DNA of 64,000 nt from Pseudomonadota bacterium (GTDB lineage: Bacteria > Pseudomonadota > Gammaproteobacteria > Burkholderiales > Methylophilaceae), in the NCBI GenBank assembly GCA_020053735.1, contig JAGVMP010000012.1:1-64000 (forward strand). The letters run 5' to 3'. A program made the translations under genes and the position numbers. Each line of letters opens with the position of its first letter. The first letter of the stretch is position 1. The notes beneath the pieces were generated by a model, which had not been told where the DNA came from, ran no database searches, and saw only the letters and a list, made by a program, of their open reading frames with translations. This document shows positions 47,717 to 57,066 of the stretch, in pieces.

Positions 47717-48925
47717 TTATAAGTAATTTTTAATGCGATTAGCCGCATCAAGGCATTCCTCATAAGAAGCAACCAACGCCATACGGATAAAGTTTTCACC
47801 AGGGTTTGACCCGTGCGCCTCACGTGCTAAATAGCTACCTGGTAGCACGGTAATATTGAGGTCGCGGTAGAGTTTAACGGCCAGCTCTGTATCAGAAATA
47901 CTACTTTTGGCCCATAAATAGAAGGCGGCGTCAGGCATTTCGACCGTTAATACTTCAGCCAACATCGGTGTGACTACCTTAAATTTTTGTGCATACAATT
48001 GACGGTTTTCAACCACGTGTGCATCGTCATTCCATGCCGCTGTGCTGGCAGCCTGCACCGCTGGGTTCATGGCGCAGCCGTGATAAGTGCGGTACAGTGC
48101 AAATTTCTCAATAATCTTTTCATCGCCAGCTACAAAGCCAGAGCGCATGCCTGGTACATTGCTGCGTTTAGAAAGTGAACTGAACATGATTAAATTGGCA
48201 TGGCCACGACCCAATAGGGAGGCGGCTTGCAGGGCACCTAATGGCGGCTCGGCTTCGTTAAAGTAAATCTCTGAATAACATTCATCTGCAGCAATGACAA
48301 AACCGTATTTATCTGACAACTCAAATAGCGTTTTCCATTGCTCAAGGTTTATCACCTTGCCAGAAGGATTGCCTGGGCTGCACACATACACTAGTTGCGT
48401 ACGCCTTAAAATATCCGCAGGTACGCTACCAAACTCCATGGCATGGCCATTTTCTGGCGTAGTATTTAAAAAATAAGGCTCTGCGCCTGCTAAAAACGCC
48501 GCACCTTCGTATATCTGGTAAAACGGATTCGGCGAAATCACGATTGGTTTAAAGCTGGGTTTGGACTGGTTAACATGGCTTTTAGTGCTATCTATGGCCA
48601 CTTGCGCAAAAGCAAATAGCGCCTCGCGACTGCCAGTTACTGGTAAAATAGCTTTGTCTGGATTAGGCGCCACGATGTTGTAACGGCGCGTGATCCAGTT
48701 GGCGATAGCAGTGCGAAGCTCAGTACTACCAAGCGTTGTTGGGTAAGTTGCCAAACCACTCAAATTGCTGGTGAGCGCATCTTTAATCAGTTGTGGCGTG
48801 GCATGTTTAGGTTCGCCAATAGAAAGATTGATGTTATTCAAGGCTGGGTTAGGTGTAATGCCAGCAAATAAATCGCGCAGACGCTGAAACGGGTAGGGTT
48901 GTAGCAGGCTCAAATTTGGGTTCAT
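47717..48925 (-). CDS. dapC: N-succinyldiaminopimelate aminotransferase
   Basis: Class I PLP aminotransferase of the succinylase branch of lysine/diaminopimelate synthesis. 402 residues. Begins MNPNLSLLQPYPFQRLRDLF, the standard DapC opening; INLSIGEPKHATP, YVCSPGNPSGKV, AADECYSEIYF, and the Schiff-base lysine in FSSLSKRSNVPGMRSGF. The ATG is preceded within 7 bases by a minus-strand TATAAT (48938-48933), so the message could be nearly leaderless. Only 27 bases separate it from the divergent EamA transporter gene. Confidence 0.93.
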   Translation of the reverse strand: MNPNLSLLQPYPFQRLRDLFAGITPNPALNNINLSIGEPKHATPQLIKDALTSNLSGLATYPTTLGSTELRTAIANWITRRYNIVAPNPDKAILPVTGSREALFAFAQVAIDSTKSHVNQSKPSFKPIVISPNPFYQIYEGAAFLAGAEPYFLNTTPENGHAMEFGSVPADILRRTQLVYVCSPGNPSGKVINLEQWKTLFELSDKYGFVIAADECYSEIYFNEAEPPLGALQAASLLGRGHANLIMFSSLSKRSNVPGMRSGFVAGDEKIIEKFALYRTYHGCAMNPAVQAASTAAWNDDAHVVENRQLYAQKFKVVTPMLAEVLTVEMPDAAFYLWAKSSISDTELAVKLYRDLNITVLPGSYLAREAHGSNPGENFIRMALVASYEECLDAANRIKNYL

Positions 48926-48952
48926 AAGCCCTATTATAATTTAGGATTCAAC

Positions 48953-49882
48953 TTGATTAATAGCAATAAGATTAATTCCAATAAAAATACGTTGGCGATA
49001 TTTGGCCTGCTGTTTGGCGCTTTTTGTTGGGGTATTATTTGGTATCCATATCGTTTAATGGCCGAGGCGGGCGTGTCAGGCGTGGCTTCAAGCTTTTATA
49101 CCTATTGCATTGCCACGTTGTTTGCTGGCACTTATTTTTCTAAATACCTAGTTAAACATTGGCGCGAGCTGTTTAATCAGCCACAAAATGTGGTTTGGAT
49201 TGGGCTTATCGCGGGCTGGACCAACCTAAGTTATGTGTTGGCGGTGATTGATGGCGAAGTGATGCGGGTGATGCTGCTATTTTATCTGTCGCCTTTGTGG
49301 ACACTGCTACTGGCACGTTTTTGGTTAAAAGAGCCGATTACAAAGATTGGTTTTATCTCGATTGCTATCGCCCTCATTGGTGCCTATATCATGCTGGCAG
49401 GTCCATTTAGCACGGTAGAAAGCCATTTGCCTATTCCGCGTAATAGCGCTGAATGGCTTGCGCTGTCTGCAGGCATTGGCTTTTCGCTGACCAATGTGAT
49501 TACCAGAAAATCTAGTCACTTAAACTTGTTGCAAAAATCATTTGCGGTATGGGTAGGTGTGATTGTTGTAGCAGCAGTCTCTGCGCCATTTTTAGTGAGT
49601 TATTACGGTCAAAACTTTGTCACGCCCAGTTTTTTTAGCCTCAATCATTGGATGGTGATGACCATTATTGCGCTGCTGCTGATAGCAGCCACCATGTTGG
49701 TGCAGTTTGGCGTCACGCAATTGAGTGCAATTCGCGCTTCTGTATTGTTTTTGTTTGAACTGGTGGTGGCCGCCATCGCCTCGTACTACTTGGCGCACGA
49801 AGCCATGACATTAAACGAATGGTTGGGCGGATTGCTGATTATTGCAGCGGCTTTAACCGCCGCTTTAAACCATAAAGACTAA
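48953..49882 (+). CDS. EamA-family (DMT) transporter
   Basis: 309 residues with ten predicted membrane helices in two homologous halves, the drug/metabolite transporter superfamily arrangement. First half starts with IFGLLFGAFCWGIIWYPYRL; the second half ends WLGGLLIIAAALTAAL. Such proteins usually export amino acids or metabolites; the substrate is unknown. Start is TTG at 48953 with AGGA six bases upstream; no ATG occurs before the first helix. Divergent from dapC, and its stop overlaps the convergent pilU stop by 4 bases. Confidence 0.85.
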   Translation: MINSNKINSNKNTLAIFGLLFGAFCWGIIWYPYRLMAEAGVSGVASSFYTYCIATLFAGTYFSKYLVKHWRELFNQPQNVVWIGLIAGWTNLSYVLAVIDGEVMRVMLLFYLSPLWTLLLARFWLKEPITKIGFISIAIALIGAYIMLAGPFSTVESHLPIPRNSAEWLALSAGIGFSLTNVITRKSSHLNLLQKSFAVWVGVIVVAAVSAPFLVSYYGQNFVTPSFFSLNHWMVMTIIALLLIAATMLVQFGVTQLSAIRASVLFLFELVVAAIASYYLAHEAMTLNEWLGGLLIIAAALTAALNHKD

Positions 49883-50973
49883 CTGCCGAAGCCACCCGCG
49901 TTGCCTTCGGCTGCAAAGCGAATTTTCAGTGATAAATCATTGCGTGAATCGGCATTGGCTAGCGCTTCGTTTTCATCAATTTTACCGTTGGCAAATAGCT
50001 TAAATAGCGACTGGTCAAACGTATTCATGCCAATATCGTTGTTGTCGGCCATGGTGTCTTTCAGCTCGCCCATTTTTTGTTTTTGAATCAACTCAGACAC
50101 ATAAGGTGTGTTAATCAACACCTCTACCGCCGCCACGCGTTTCTGGATTTTTCCAGGAATTAAACGCTGCGACACAATGCCCACCAAGTTGAGTGAAACG
50201 CCAAGTAGCAAGCCATGTTTGGCCTCGGTGGGGAAGAACGAAATAATGCGTTCTAGCGCTTGATTGGCGTTATTAGCATGCAAGGTGGCCAAGCATAAAT
50301 GGCCCGTTTCGGCATAGGTCAGCGCTTGTTGCATGCCGTCCATATCACGCACCTCACCAATTAAAATTACATCAGGCGCCTGCCGCATGGCATTTTTAAG
50401 TGCACTGGTGAACGAGTGCGTATCAATGCCAACTTCGCGCTGATCTACTACCGATTTTTTGTGGTTGTACACAAACTCAATCGGGTCTTCAATGGTAACA
50501 ATATGGCCTGTTTCATTGGCATTGCGATAATCAATCATTGAAGCCAGCGTGGTTGATTTGCCTGAGCCAGTTGACCCCACCACCAGCACCAAACCGCGCT
50601 TTCTCATGATAAGTTCACGCAAAACAAGCGGTAAACCTAAAGTCTCAAAATCGGGGATGTCGGTTTTAATATGGCGGATGACCATGCCGACTTCGCCACG
50701 CTGCCTAAATACATTGACCCGAAAGCGGCCGATATCTTTACGGCCAATCGCAAAGTTACATTCTAATTCTTTTTCAAATTCTGCAATTTGCGCGGGGCTC
50801 ATAATGGCGTAGGCAATTTCTTTAATCATGCCTGGCATCATTTTTTGCGCGTTTACTGGCATGGTTTCACCTTCAACATCCATATGTATGGACGCACCTG
50901 TGCTAAAAAACAGATCAGAGCCGCCTTTTTCTGTCATAAATTTAAGCACAGGGGTGATATCAATGGCGGCCAT
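49879..50973 (-). CDS. pilU: Twitching motility ATPase PilU
   Basis: Accessory retraction ATPase of type IV pili, working with PilT at the inner-membrane base. 364 residues. KFMTEKGGSDLFFSTG at the N-terminus and ECNFAI separate PilU from PilT. Walker A GSTGSGKST, Asp box VTIEDPIEF, Walker B DVILIGEVRD, His box GHLCLATLHANNANQALERI. Full length. PilT is normally adjacent but is not in this window; the gene upstream is the TPR glycosyltransferase, separated by 51 bases. Confidence 0.94.
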   Translation of the reverse strand: MAAIDITPVLKFMTEKGGSDLFFSTGASIHMDVEGETMPVNAQKMMPGMIKEIAYAIMSPAQIAEFEKELECNFAIGRKDIGRFRVNVFRQRGEVGMVIRHIKTDIPDFETLGLPLVLRELIMRKRGLVLVVGSTGSGKSTTLASMIDYRNANETGHIVTIEDPIEFVYNHKKSVVDQREVGIDTHSFTSALKNAMRQAPDVILIGEVRDMDGMQQALTYAETGHLCLATLHANNANQALERIISFFPTEAKHGLLLGVSLNLVGIVSQRLIPGKIQKRVAAVEVLINTPYVSELIQKQKMGELKDTMADNNDIGMNTFDQSLFKLFANGKIDENEALANADSRNDLSLKIRFAAEGNAGGFGS

Positions 50974-51024
50974 GTAAAATCCTATTAGTTGGTGATGGGT
51001 TAAACTTTATCACAAGCCAAGTTT

Positions 51025-52926
51025 TTATGGCAATTTCGTGCTTATGTCCAATTTACCCCAAATGTTTAAATATTGCTGTTCAATATCGCGTGCAAATTGG
51101 CTGGCATCAAAAAGGGGAGATTTTTTATTCGCCAGATTGAGTTCGTTCAGCTTTTCTGGATGTTGCGCAAAAAACACGGCTTTTTGTTCGTAATCTTGTA
51201 GATTGTTGGCAATCAGCTCAGGCAATCCTGCGCGCGTCAGTAGGCTGGCCGCTACACGGCTGGCAAGTGTATTGCCTAGTATCGTTAACACGGGCACGCC
51301 CATAAAAAGCGCGTCGCTGGCAGTGGTGTGTGCGTTGTAGGGCAAGGTGTCCAAAAATAAATTCGCATGCACATGGCGCGCTAAATGTTCAGTAATAGGC
51401 ACGCGAGGCGCAAAAATAATTCTCTCGGCAGCAACGCCTGCGTTTTCTGCCTCGCGCTGCAAATTGCTTTTTGCCCATGGGTTGCAATCCAACAGCCACA
51501 ATACGCTATTGGGTGCATGTTCGAGAATGCGCATCCACGCCGAAAAAATCGCTGCCGTGATTTTAAACGTTTGGTTAAAACAACAAAATACAAACACATC
51601 TGCAGGCAGATTGTTCTCGACTTTCGTGGTGTTTTTCCCAATTGGGCGCTGGCTGTCATTGGGTTGATAGCAGGGTAGGTAAAGCAATTGCTCACTAAAG
51701 TCATCAGGATTTGGCGCAATGATGTGATCAGCAAAAATATAATCAAATAGCGGTTTGTTATTCAGATAGCCCATCGTCCCAGCATAGCCCAGCCAGTTAA
51801 TGCTAATAGGTGCGGGTTTGAGTGCCACAATGCCAGTGCGGCTGGTTTGCGTAAAGCCCGTTAAATCTACCAAAATGTCGATGTCATCTTGCTGGATTTT
51901 TTGCACCGCTTGAATATCGTTTAAAGAGCGAATGTCATTAAATTGATCAAACGCCTTTACCAATCGCTTTCTGGTGGGCGTGTTATCAACCGCGCCATAA
52001 GAGTAGGCTACAACCTTGAATTTATTCCTGTCGTGTTTTTCAATGAGTTCGGTGATTAAAAACGCTAGCGGATGCAGTCTAAAGTCTGCTGATAAATAGC
52101 CGATATTGATTTTTTCTTTTGCGTTTTTGGTTTTGTTTGGCGCAGTCTGTGCGCTATTTTCAATCATGTGCCCAAACAGATTATTCGCCCAATTGCTAGC
52201 GCATTGCTTTTGTTCACTTGCAGTGGCGCCAGACAGCGCTAAAAACGCAAAGGGTGAAATTTGCGCACTCGGTTCCTCACGCACCAATCGACGAATTTCT
52301 GTGATTTGGACATCTAAATCAGTCCAGTCGCATATATGCTGTTTTTGGTGCACTAAATGCGCCAAGGCATGGTGCAGGTTTGGATTGATCTGTAAAGCGC
52401 GCTCATAACTGGCAATGGCTGCATCTAGCCTGCCCAATTCGCGCTGTACATTGCCCAAATTATTGTGCGCATCGGCGTCATTAGGGTCGAATTTGATGGA
52501 TAGTCTTAAGCTCTCTAATGCAGCTTGCGGTTTCCCAAGTTCCCGCTGTGCGTTACCTAAGTTATACCAGTACGCCGCGTTACCAGGCTGGTGCTGGATT
52601 ACTTCTTCAAAACAAGCTTCCGCTTGCAAATAATTACTATTACTGTGTGCTTGATTACCCAGTGCCGCTAAGCAGTAGCAAAGTGCGTTGCGCGTGTCGT
52701 CACTCTTTTTATTCGCTTGTAAAAGACGCCTAAAATAACCTGCCGCTTCTTCAAATCGCGCTAGTTGCGCACATAGATTGCCACAGCGTGCATGTAAACC
52801 AAGCTCGGTTGGATGCAATAATAGCAATTGCTGATATATTTGTAGCGCCTCATGGTTATTGCCTTGCAGCTCGGCCTGTTGTGCTTGGTTGAGGAGTTGA
52901 TTGCTGTCTCGGTTAGTGTCTTGCAT
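51025..52926 (-). CDS. TPR / O-GlcNAc transferase-like protein
   Basis: 633 residues. The N-terminal 190 are tetratricopeptide repeats (AAYWYNLGNAQRELGKPQAAL, DADAHNNLGNVQRELGRLDAA and others); the C-terminal part (about 270-620) is the GT41/SPINDLY-type transferase: IGYLSADFRLHPLAFLITE, ILVDLTGFTQTSRTGI, PISINWLGYAGTMG, FVFCCFNQTFKI, RIIFAPRV and LFLDTLPYNAHTTASDAL. In eukaryotes such enzymes put GlcNAc or fucose on proteins; bacterial relatives modify adhesins or flagellin or are uncharacterised. Upstream of pilU on the same strand, so a pilus or surface-protein substrate is conceivable but unproven. Confidence 0.88.
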   Translation of the reverse strand: MQDTNRDSNQLLNQAQQAELQGNNHEALQIYQQLLLLHPTELGLHARCGNLCAQLARFEEAAGYFRRLLQANKKSDDTRNALCYCLAALGNQAHSNSNYLQAEACFEEVIQHQPGNAAYWYNLGNAQRELGKPQAALESLRLSIKFDPNDADAHNNLGNVQRELGRLDAAIASYERALQINPNLHHALAHLVHQKQHICDWTDLDVQITEIRRLVREEPSAQISPFAFLALSGATASEQKQCASNWANNLFGHMIENSAQTAPNKTKNAKEKINIGYLSADFRLHPLAFLITELIEKHDRNKFKVVAYSYGAVDNTPTRKRLVKAFDQFNDIRSLNDIQAVQKIQQDDIDILVDLTGFTQTSRTGIVALKPAPISINWLGYAGTMGYLNNKPLFDYIFADHIIAPNPDDFSEQLLYLPCYQPNDSQRPIGKNTTKVENNLPADVFVFCCFNQTFKITAAIFSAWMRILEHAPNSVLWLLDCNPWAKSNLQREAENAGVAAERIIFAPRVPITEHLARHVHANLFLDTLPYNAHTTASDALFMGVPVLTILGNTLASRVAASLLTRAGLPELIANNLQDYEQKAVFFAQHPEKLNELNLANKKSPLFDASQFARDIEQQYLNIWGKLDISTKLP

Positions 52927-52977
52927 GGCACAATTTTAATCTATAAAAGTGAATTGGCTCATTTTTAAAGCCAAAAT

Positions 52978-54195
52978 TCACGCAGCAAAGAGCGAATTGG
53001 CTAATTGTTTTAAGCCAAGTTCACGTAGCAAGAAACGACTGGGATTAAGTTTGCTGGCTAACTGTGGGCTGGTAACTAGGTGGCTATCGGCAGCTAAGCC
53101 AGCGATTAGTTCACCACTTAAAGGCGCGGTAATCATGCCTTTAGAGCCATGTCCTGCATTCACGTATAAACCGCTCAACCATGGCAAACTTGCAGAGTTG
53201 GCGTTGTAACGTGGTGGATTTTTACGCAATTTCTCTTCATCAAGTAGTTGCCCAGCAAGCGGCATATAGTCAAGCGTTTGGCTGCGCCAACCCACTCGCG
53301 CTTGCACACTCTCTAAGTCAATATGCTTGTAAATATCTGGTGCAACTTTGTGCAGTGCGTTCAAGTTTTGTTGCGTATCGGCTGGGCTAGTTTCTGCCCG
53401 CAGGTCATTGGGGGCATAACTGGTGCCAACACAGTGCCAGCCATCTACAGCAGGGCTAACATGGTGGTCACTGCAAATAATCGTTTTGATTTTTTCGCTT
53501 TCAGCAGTAGATTTAAACCAATTAAGTTGGCCGCGCACTGGGGTAATCGCAGCGCTGGCGCATTGATGAAATTGTTTAATGTCTTTGGCATTGCAAATGA
53601 CAACTATCTCAGCTTCGCATTTGTCAACATTCAATCGCTGTTGATTAGCCACTGAAACACGCCATACCTCATCCTGTTTTTCAATGCTTAACGCTTCGGT
53701 TGAAGTGACAACTGAAATTAATGGGCTGCTGCAAAGCGCTTCACATAAGGATTGCGGCTTAACCCAGCCAGCCTGTGGCAAATATAAACCACCGGTTTTT
53801 AAGGGGACGCCTGCAATTGCGCTGGCTTCATCTGTGTTTAAAAGCTGAAATTTTAAATATTGAGTTTCTGATTGATTGACTAAGGCAGCTTGTTTCGCTT
53901 GCTCGCGTGCGTTAAACGCCAGCTGAATTTGCCCGCATGTATTAAAATAATTCCCAGAATTAGGCAGTTTCTTTAATAAGTCAAAAGTGAAGGAAAAACC
54001 TTGCAGAGCCAATATATTGGCGGGCGATGGCTTAATGTTAATCTTTGGGTAGAGCATTGCCAGCGGACTGCCAGAGGCTTCTTGCGCCTGTTTTTCATGC
54101 CGCTCAATCAATGTAACTGCAATGCCACGCTTGGCTAATGCGAACGCCGTGCTACAACCTGCAATGCCGCCACCAATGACAATTGCCCTAGTCAT
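52978..54195 (-). CDS. mnmC: MnmC FAD-dependent oxidoreductase (separate gene)
   Basis: Converts cmnm5(s2)U34 in tRNA to nm5(s2)U34, the first MnmC reaction. 405 residues. Rossmann FAD motif AIVIGGGIAGCSTAFALAKR at 4-23, GVPLKTGGLYLPQAGWVKP, the ITPVRGQLNW strand, and C-terminal GLYVNAGHGSKGMITAPLSG. In E. coli this is the C-terminal half of a fused bifunctional MnmC; here it is a separate gene whose ATG (54195-54193) overlaps the stop of the methyltransferase gene in a TGATG junction. The two together have about the length of fused MnmC. Confidence 0.92.
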   Translation of the reverse strand: MTRAIVIGGGIAGCSTAFALAKRGIAVTLIERHEKQAQEASGSPLAMLYPKINIKPSPANILALQGFSFTFDLLKKLPNSGNYFNTCGQIQLAFNAREQAKQAALVNQSETQYLKFQLLNTDEASAIAGVPLKTGGLYLPQAGWVKPQSLCEALCSSPLISVVTSTEALSIEKQDEVWRVSVANQQRLNVDKCEAEIVVICNAKDIKQFHQCASAAITPVRGQLNWFKSTAESEKIKTIICSDHHVSPAVDGWHCVGTSYAPNDLRAETSPADTQQNLNALHKVAPDIYKHIDLESVQARVGWRSQTLDYMPLAGQLLDEEKLRKNPPRYNANSASLPWLSGLYVNAGHGSKGMITAPLSGELIAGLAADSHLVTSPQLASKLNPSRFLLRELGLKQLANSLFAA

Positions 54196-54920
54196 CAGTT
54201 CTTACCTGTAAATATGCCACTTAACATTTCCCGCTTTTTGCCAAAGCCTTTGTGCTTGCTTACTTCAAAACCTACACTGTACAAACCGCGTTTGACGTGG
54301 CCAGCGCTGGTAAAAGTGGCGAAGGTGCTACCTTTCTTGGAGAGGCGTGCCATCTGTGCAAATACTTCACTGGACCACATGGCGGTGTTTTTGGCTGGCG
54401 CAAAGCCATCCAGCAGCCAGGCATCGGCGATTTGTGATAGCTGCGGCAATGCGAGCGTAATATCATCGGCCTGCAAGACAAGCTGGATGCGGCCTGCAGC
54501 GATGCTAAAATGATTAGTGCCAGATTCAAGGGTTGAATATTGTGTAATAAATGCTTGCGAAACATCTGTAAATTGTGGCCACAGCGCCTGCGCACGCGTT
54601 AAGTCAGCTATTGAAAGTGGTGTTTTTTCGATACCAATGTAATGCAAAGTGGCGCTTTTGGGAGCTAGCTGTAACCAAAGTGCGCTTACAGCTAGAAAGT
54701 TTAGCCCAGTACCAAAGCCTGTTTCAATCATGGTAAAGCTACTTAGGTTGGCGTCAGAAAAGCGTTGTTGTAATTTGTTATGGGTTATAAATACATGCTC
54801 AGATTCTGCTAAACCGTCATCTGTATTGAAATAAACATCATTAAAATCAAGTGAGTAGGGCTGGCCAATACTATTTTTAGCCCCTTTATTTTCGCGCCAT
54901 TCAATATTTGCAAATTGCAT
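54195..54920 (-). CDS. mnmD: MnmD-type tRNA (mnm5s2U34) methyltransferase
   Basis: SAM-dependent methyltransferase for the second MnmC reaction, nm5s2U to mnm5s2U. 241 residues, matching the N-terminal domain of E. coli MnmC: DFNDVYFNTDDGLAESEHVF, IETGFGTGLNFLAV (SAM motif), ADAWLLDGFAPAKNTAMWS, TSAGHVKRGLYSVGFEV and GFGKKREML. Stop and next start overlap as TGATG, so translation is coupled. A minus-strand TATAAT at 54934-54929 ends 8 bases before the ATG, which suggests a very short or absent leader. A 63-base gap separates it from the lipid operon upstream, and it probably has its own promoter. Confidence 0.93.
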   Translation of the reverse strand: MQFANIEWRENKGAKNSIGQPYSLDFNDVYFNTDDGLAESEHVFITHNKLQQRFSDANLSSFTMIETGFGTGLNFLAVSALWLQLAPKSATLHYIGIEKTPLSIADLTRAQALWPQFTDVSQAFITQYSTLESGTNHFSIAAGRIQLVLQADDITLALPQLSQIADAWLLDGFAPAKNTAMWSSEVFAQMARLSKKGSTFATFTSAGHVKRGLYSVGFEVSKHKGFGKKREMLSGIFTGKN

Positions 54921-54983
54921 AGGGCGTTATTATAAGCGTGTCGTTATGCGTTATGTAAGCATCGCTAAATTAATACAGTGGCA

Positions 54984-56249
54984 CTATATTAAAGCAGGTC
55001 TACGATTTTGCGGTTTGGCCAATAATAAATGCACATCGCCCAATGCACGCTCGGCAAAACCACCCTCGCAGTAGCAAAGATAAAATTCCCACATGCGGAT
55101 AAACTCTTCCGAATAGCCCAATTGACGTACTTGCGCAATATTAGCAAAGAAATTTTCACGCCATTTGCGCAACGTGGTGGCGTAATGCGCGCCGATATCT
55201 TCACAATCAAACAGGCGCATATCGGTGCTTTTGGTGATGCTTTGCAACATAGCTGTATTACTGGGAATGTTTGAACCTGGGAAAATATAGCGCTGTATAA
55301 AATCGACACTATTTTTTGCCGACTCAAAGCGTTGGTCGGCAATGGTGATGGCTTGAATGAGTGCTAAGCCATCTGGATTGAGTAAACTGCTGACTTTTGC
55401 AAAGTAGACATCATAGAATTGATGGCCCACCGCTTCTATCATTTCAATTGAAACTAACTTATCAAATTTTCCTTGTAAGTCTCTGTAATCATTTAATAAA
55501 AGCGTTACTTTATGTTCAATATTTTCTGCTTTAACTCTTTCTTTTGTCTCCTCATATTGCTGTTTTGAGATGGTGGTGGTGGTGACGTGGCAGCCATAAT
55601 TTTTGGCGGCATAAATAGCAAACCCGCCCCAGCCAGTGCCTATTTCAAGTACGTGGTCACCAGGTTTTAAGTCTAGTTTACTGCAAATGACTTGCAGTTT
55701 TTTTAGCGAAGCCACTTCTAGACTGCAGTCCGCAGGTGCGAAAATCGCGGCAGAGTACATCATGGTTGGATCTAGCCACAGTTTAAAAAAATCGTTACCT
55801 AAATCGTAATGCGCGGCGATATTTTTGCGGCTGCCATCTTGCGTGTTGCGGTTTAAGTAGTGCAGCGTCTTTAGAATGGGCTTGGATAGCCACTCAAAAC
55901 CACCTTCTAAAGCATCCATCATGCTTTGGTTGACTGCGAACAGGCGAATCACATTGGTGAGATTGTCTGCCTGCCAATAACCCAGCATATAAGCCTCACC
56001 CGCGCCGATGCTGCCACCAAAGGCGACATCACCGTAAAAATGTGTGTCATTGACAATAATAGTTGCGCTTAAGTCGCCCGCACCACCAAACTGATAGCGT
56101 TCATCAGCGTCTATCAGCGTTAATTGACCGTATGCAAGATTGGCCAATTTTTTGAGCACTTGCGTTTTAGCAAAGGTTTGCAACCAGGCAGCACGTTTTT
56201 TTAGTTTAACGTGCTTTTTATTTTTTAAAGGTGCAGAAAGGGTTTCCAT
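54984..56249 (-). CDS. CFA-synthase-family methyltransferase, atypical active site
   Basis: 421 residues, about 40 longer than E. coli Cfa. HYDLGNDFFKLWLDPTMMYS near 145-164, SAM motif LEIGTGWGGFAIYAA, LLNDYRDLQGKFDKLVSIEMIEAVG, and C-terminal YLCYCEGGFAER. Aligned by eye with E. coli Cfa, the active-site cysteine of MQYSCAYW is Ala (MYSAAIF) and the bicarbonate-site histidine of LLHTIG is Gln (LIQAIT); the glutamate (SIEMIEAVG) and the late cysteine remain. It may therefore methylate an unsaturated acyl chain without closing a cyclopropane, so the symbol cfa is withheld. Last gene of the minus-strand operon, 40 bases after DUF1365. Confidence 0.85.
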   Translation of the reverse strand: METLSAPLKNKKHVKLKKRAAWLQTFAKTQVLKKLANLAYGQLTLIDADERYQFGGAGDLSATIIVNDTHFYGDVAFGGSIGAGEAYMLGYWQADNLTNVIRLFAVNQSMMDALEGGFEWLSKPILKTLHYLNRNTQDGSRKNIAAHYDLGNDFFKLWLDPTMMYSAAIFAPADCSLEVASLKKLQVICSKLDLKPGDHVLEIGTGWGGFAIYAAKNYGCHVTTTTISKQQYEETKERVKAENIEHKVTLLLNDYRDLQGKFDKLVSIEMIEAVGHQFYDVYFAKVSSLLNPDGLALIQAITIADQRFESAKNSVDFIQRYIFPGSNIPSNTAMLQSITKSTDMRLFDCEDIGAHYATTLRKWRENFFANIAQVRQLGYSEEFIRMWEFYLCYCEGGFAERALGDVHLLLAKPQNRRPALI

Positions 56250-56289
56250 AGTATTTTTTTCAGTAACTTTGTATGTTAGCTTTTTGTGT

Positions 56290-57066
56290 TTATTCTTTAT
56301 TAATAGGAATAGGGTGTGAATAAACAGGCACCCGTTTTAGCCAGAGTAGTAGGGCGTTCCAGTAAATACCAATGACAACTTTAATAGTCATCAGTGGGTA
56401 TTGAATCAGCAATAAATTCAGTGCCTTAGGCGTTATTTCTTGTGCTTGCAGACTTAAAGTGGCGTTAAAAATTTCTTGGTCGTGTTGGAAATTCTTCATG
56501 TGCACGAAAAGTTGTTTGTCGTGCAGCTTAAATGCCCAGTCGTAGTCAATCTCCATTGGCATAAAGGGTGACACATGGAATTTTTTATCCAGCTTAAATG
56601 TAGTAATCACGCCATTTTTAGTGTTTTTTATTAATTTTTCTGCTGTAAAATCGTGTACATATGCATAATCTTCGCCCCATGGTGTATTGGTGATGTGGGT
56701 AACGATCGCTTGCGGGGTTACGCCATCAGCTTCAAAGCAATAATAAAACGATACTGGGTTAAAGCAATGCCCAAAATAGCGCATATTGGTCAGCAATCTC
56801 ACTGCACCTTGCGCAGGTTTGCCAGTGGCATTTAAAACTAAATCGCTGATTTCACTTTTTAGATTTTTATTCGGGTCACCAAAATAATCGGCACGTTTAA
56901 AATACGCAATATTTGGTTTAAGATAACTCCATAATTTATTGTTTTTAAATAAAAAATTAATTTCATCCAAATCTAAATACATCATAAAAGCACGGTAGCG
57001 AAAGCCATGTTTTTTAGGGCTATAGCGTTGATGTGCCACCCAGCCAGCATAAATCTTGCTATGCAT
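56290..57066 (-). CDS. DUF1365-family protein
   Basis: 258 residues. Family features: IYAGWVAHQRYSPKKHGFRY at the start, YFGHCFNPVSFYYCFEADG near 92-110, ITNTPWGEDYAYV, and KFHVSPFMPMEIDYDW. The C-terminus is hydrophobic (about 210-240), suggesting membrane association. DUF1365 genes almost always accompany a Cfa-like methyltransferase and an FAD oxidoreductase, as here; the biochemical role is unsettled. The ATG overlaps the upstream FAD gene by 8 bases, so the two are translationally coupled. Confidence 0.88.
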   Translation of the reverse strand: MHSKIYAGWVAHQRYSPKKHGFRYRAFMMYLDLDEINFLFKNNKLWSYLKPNIAYFKRADYFGDPNKNLKSEISDLVLNATGKPAQGAVRLLTNMRYFGHCFNPVSFYYCFEADGVTPQAIVTHITNTPWGEDYAYVHDFTAEKLIKNTKNGVITTFKLDKKFHVSPFMPMEIDYDWAFKLHDKQLFVHMKNFQHDQEIFNATLSLQAQEITPKALNLLLIQYPLMTIKVVIGIYWNALLLWLKRVPVYSHPIPINKE

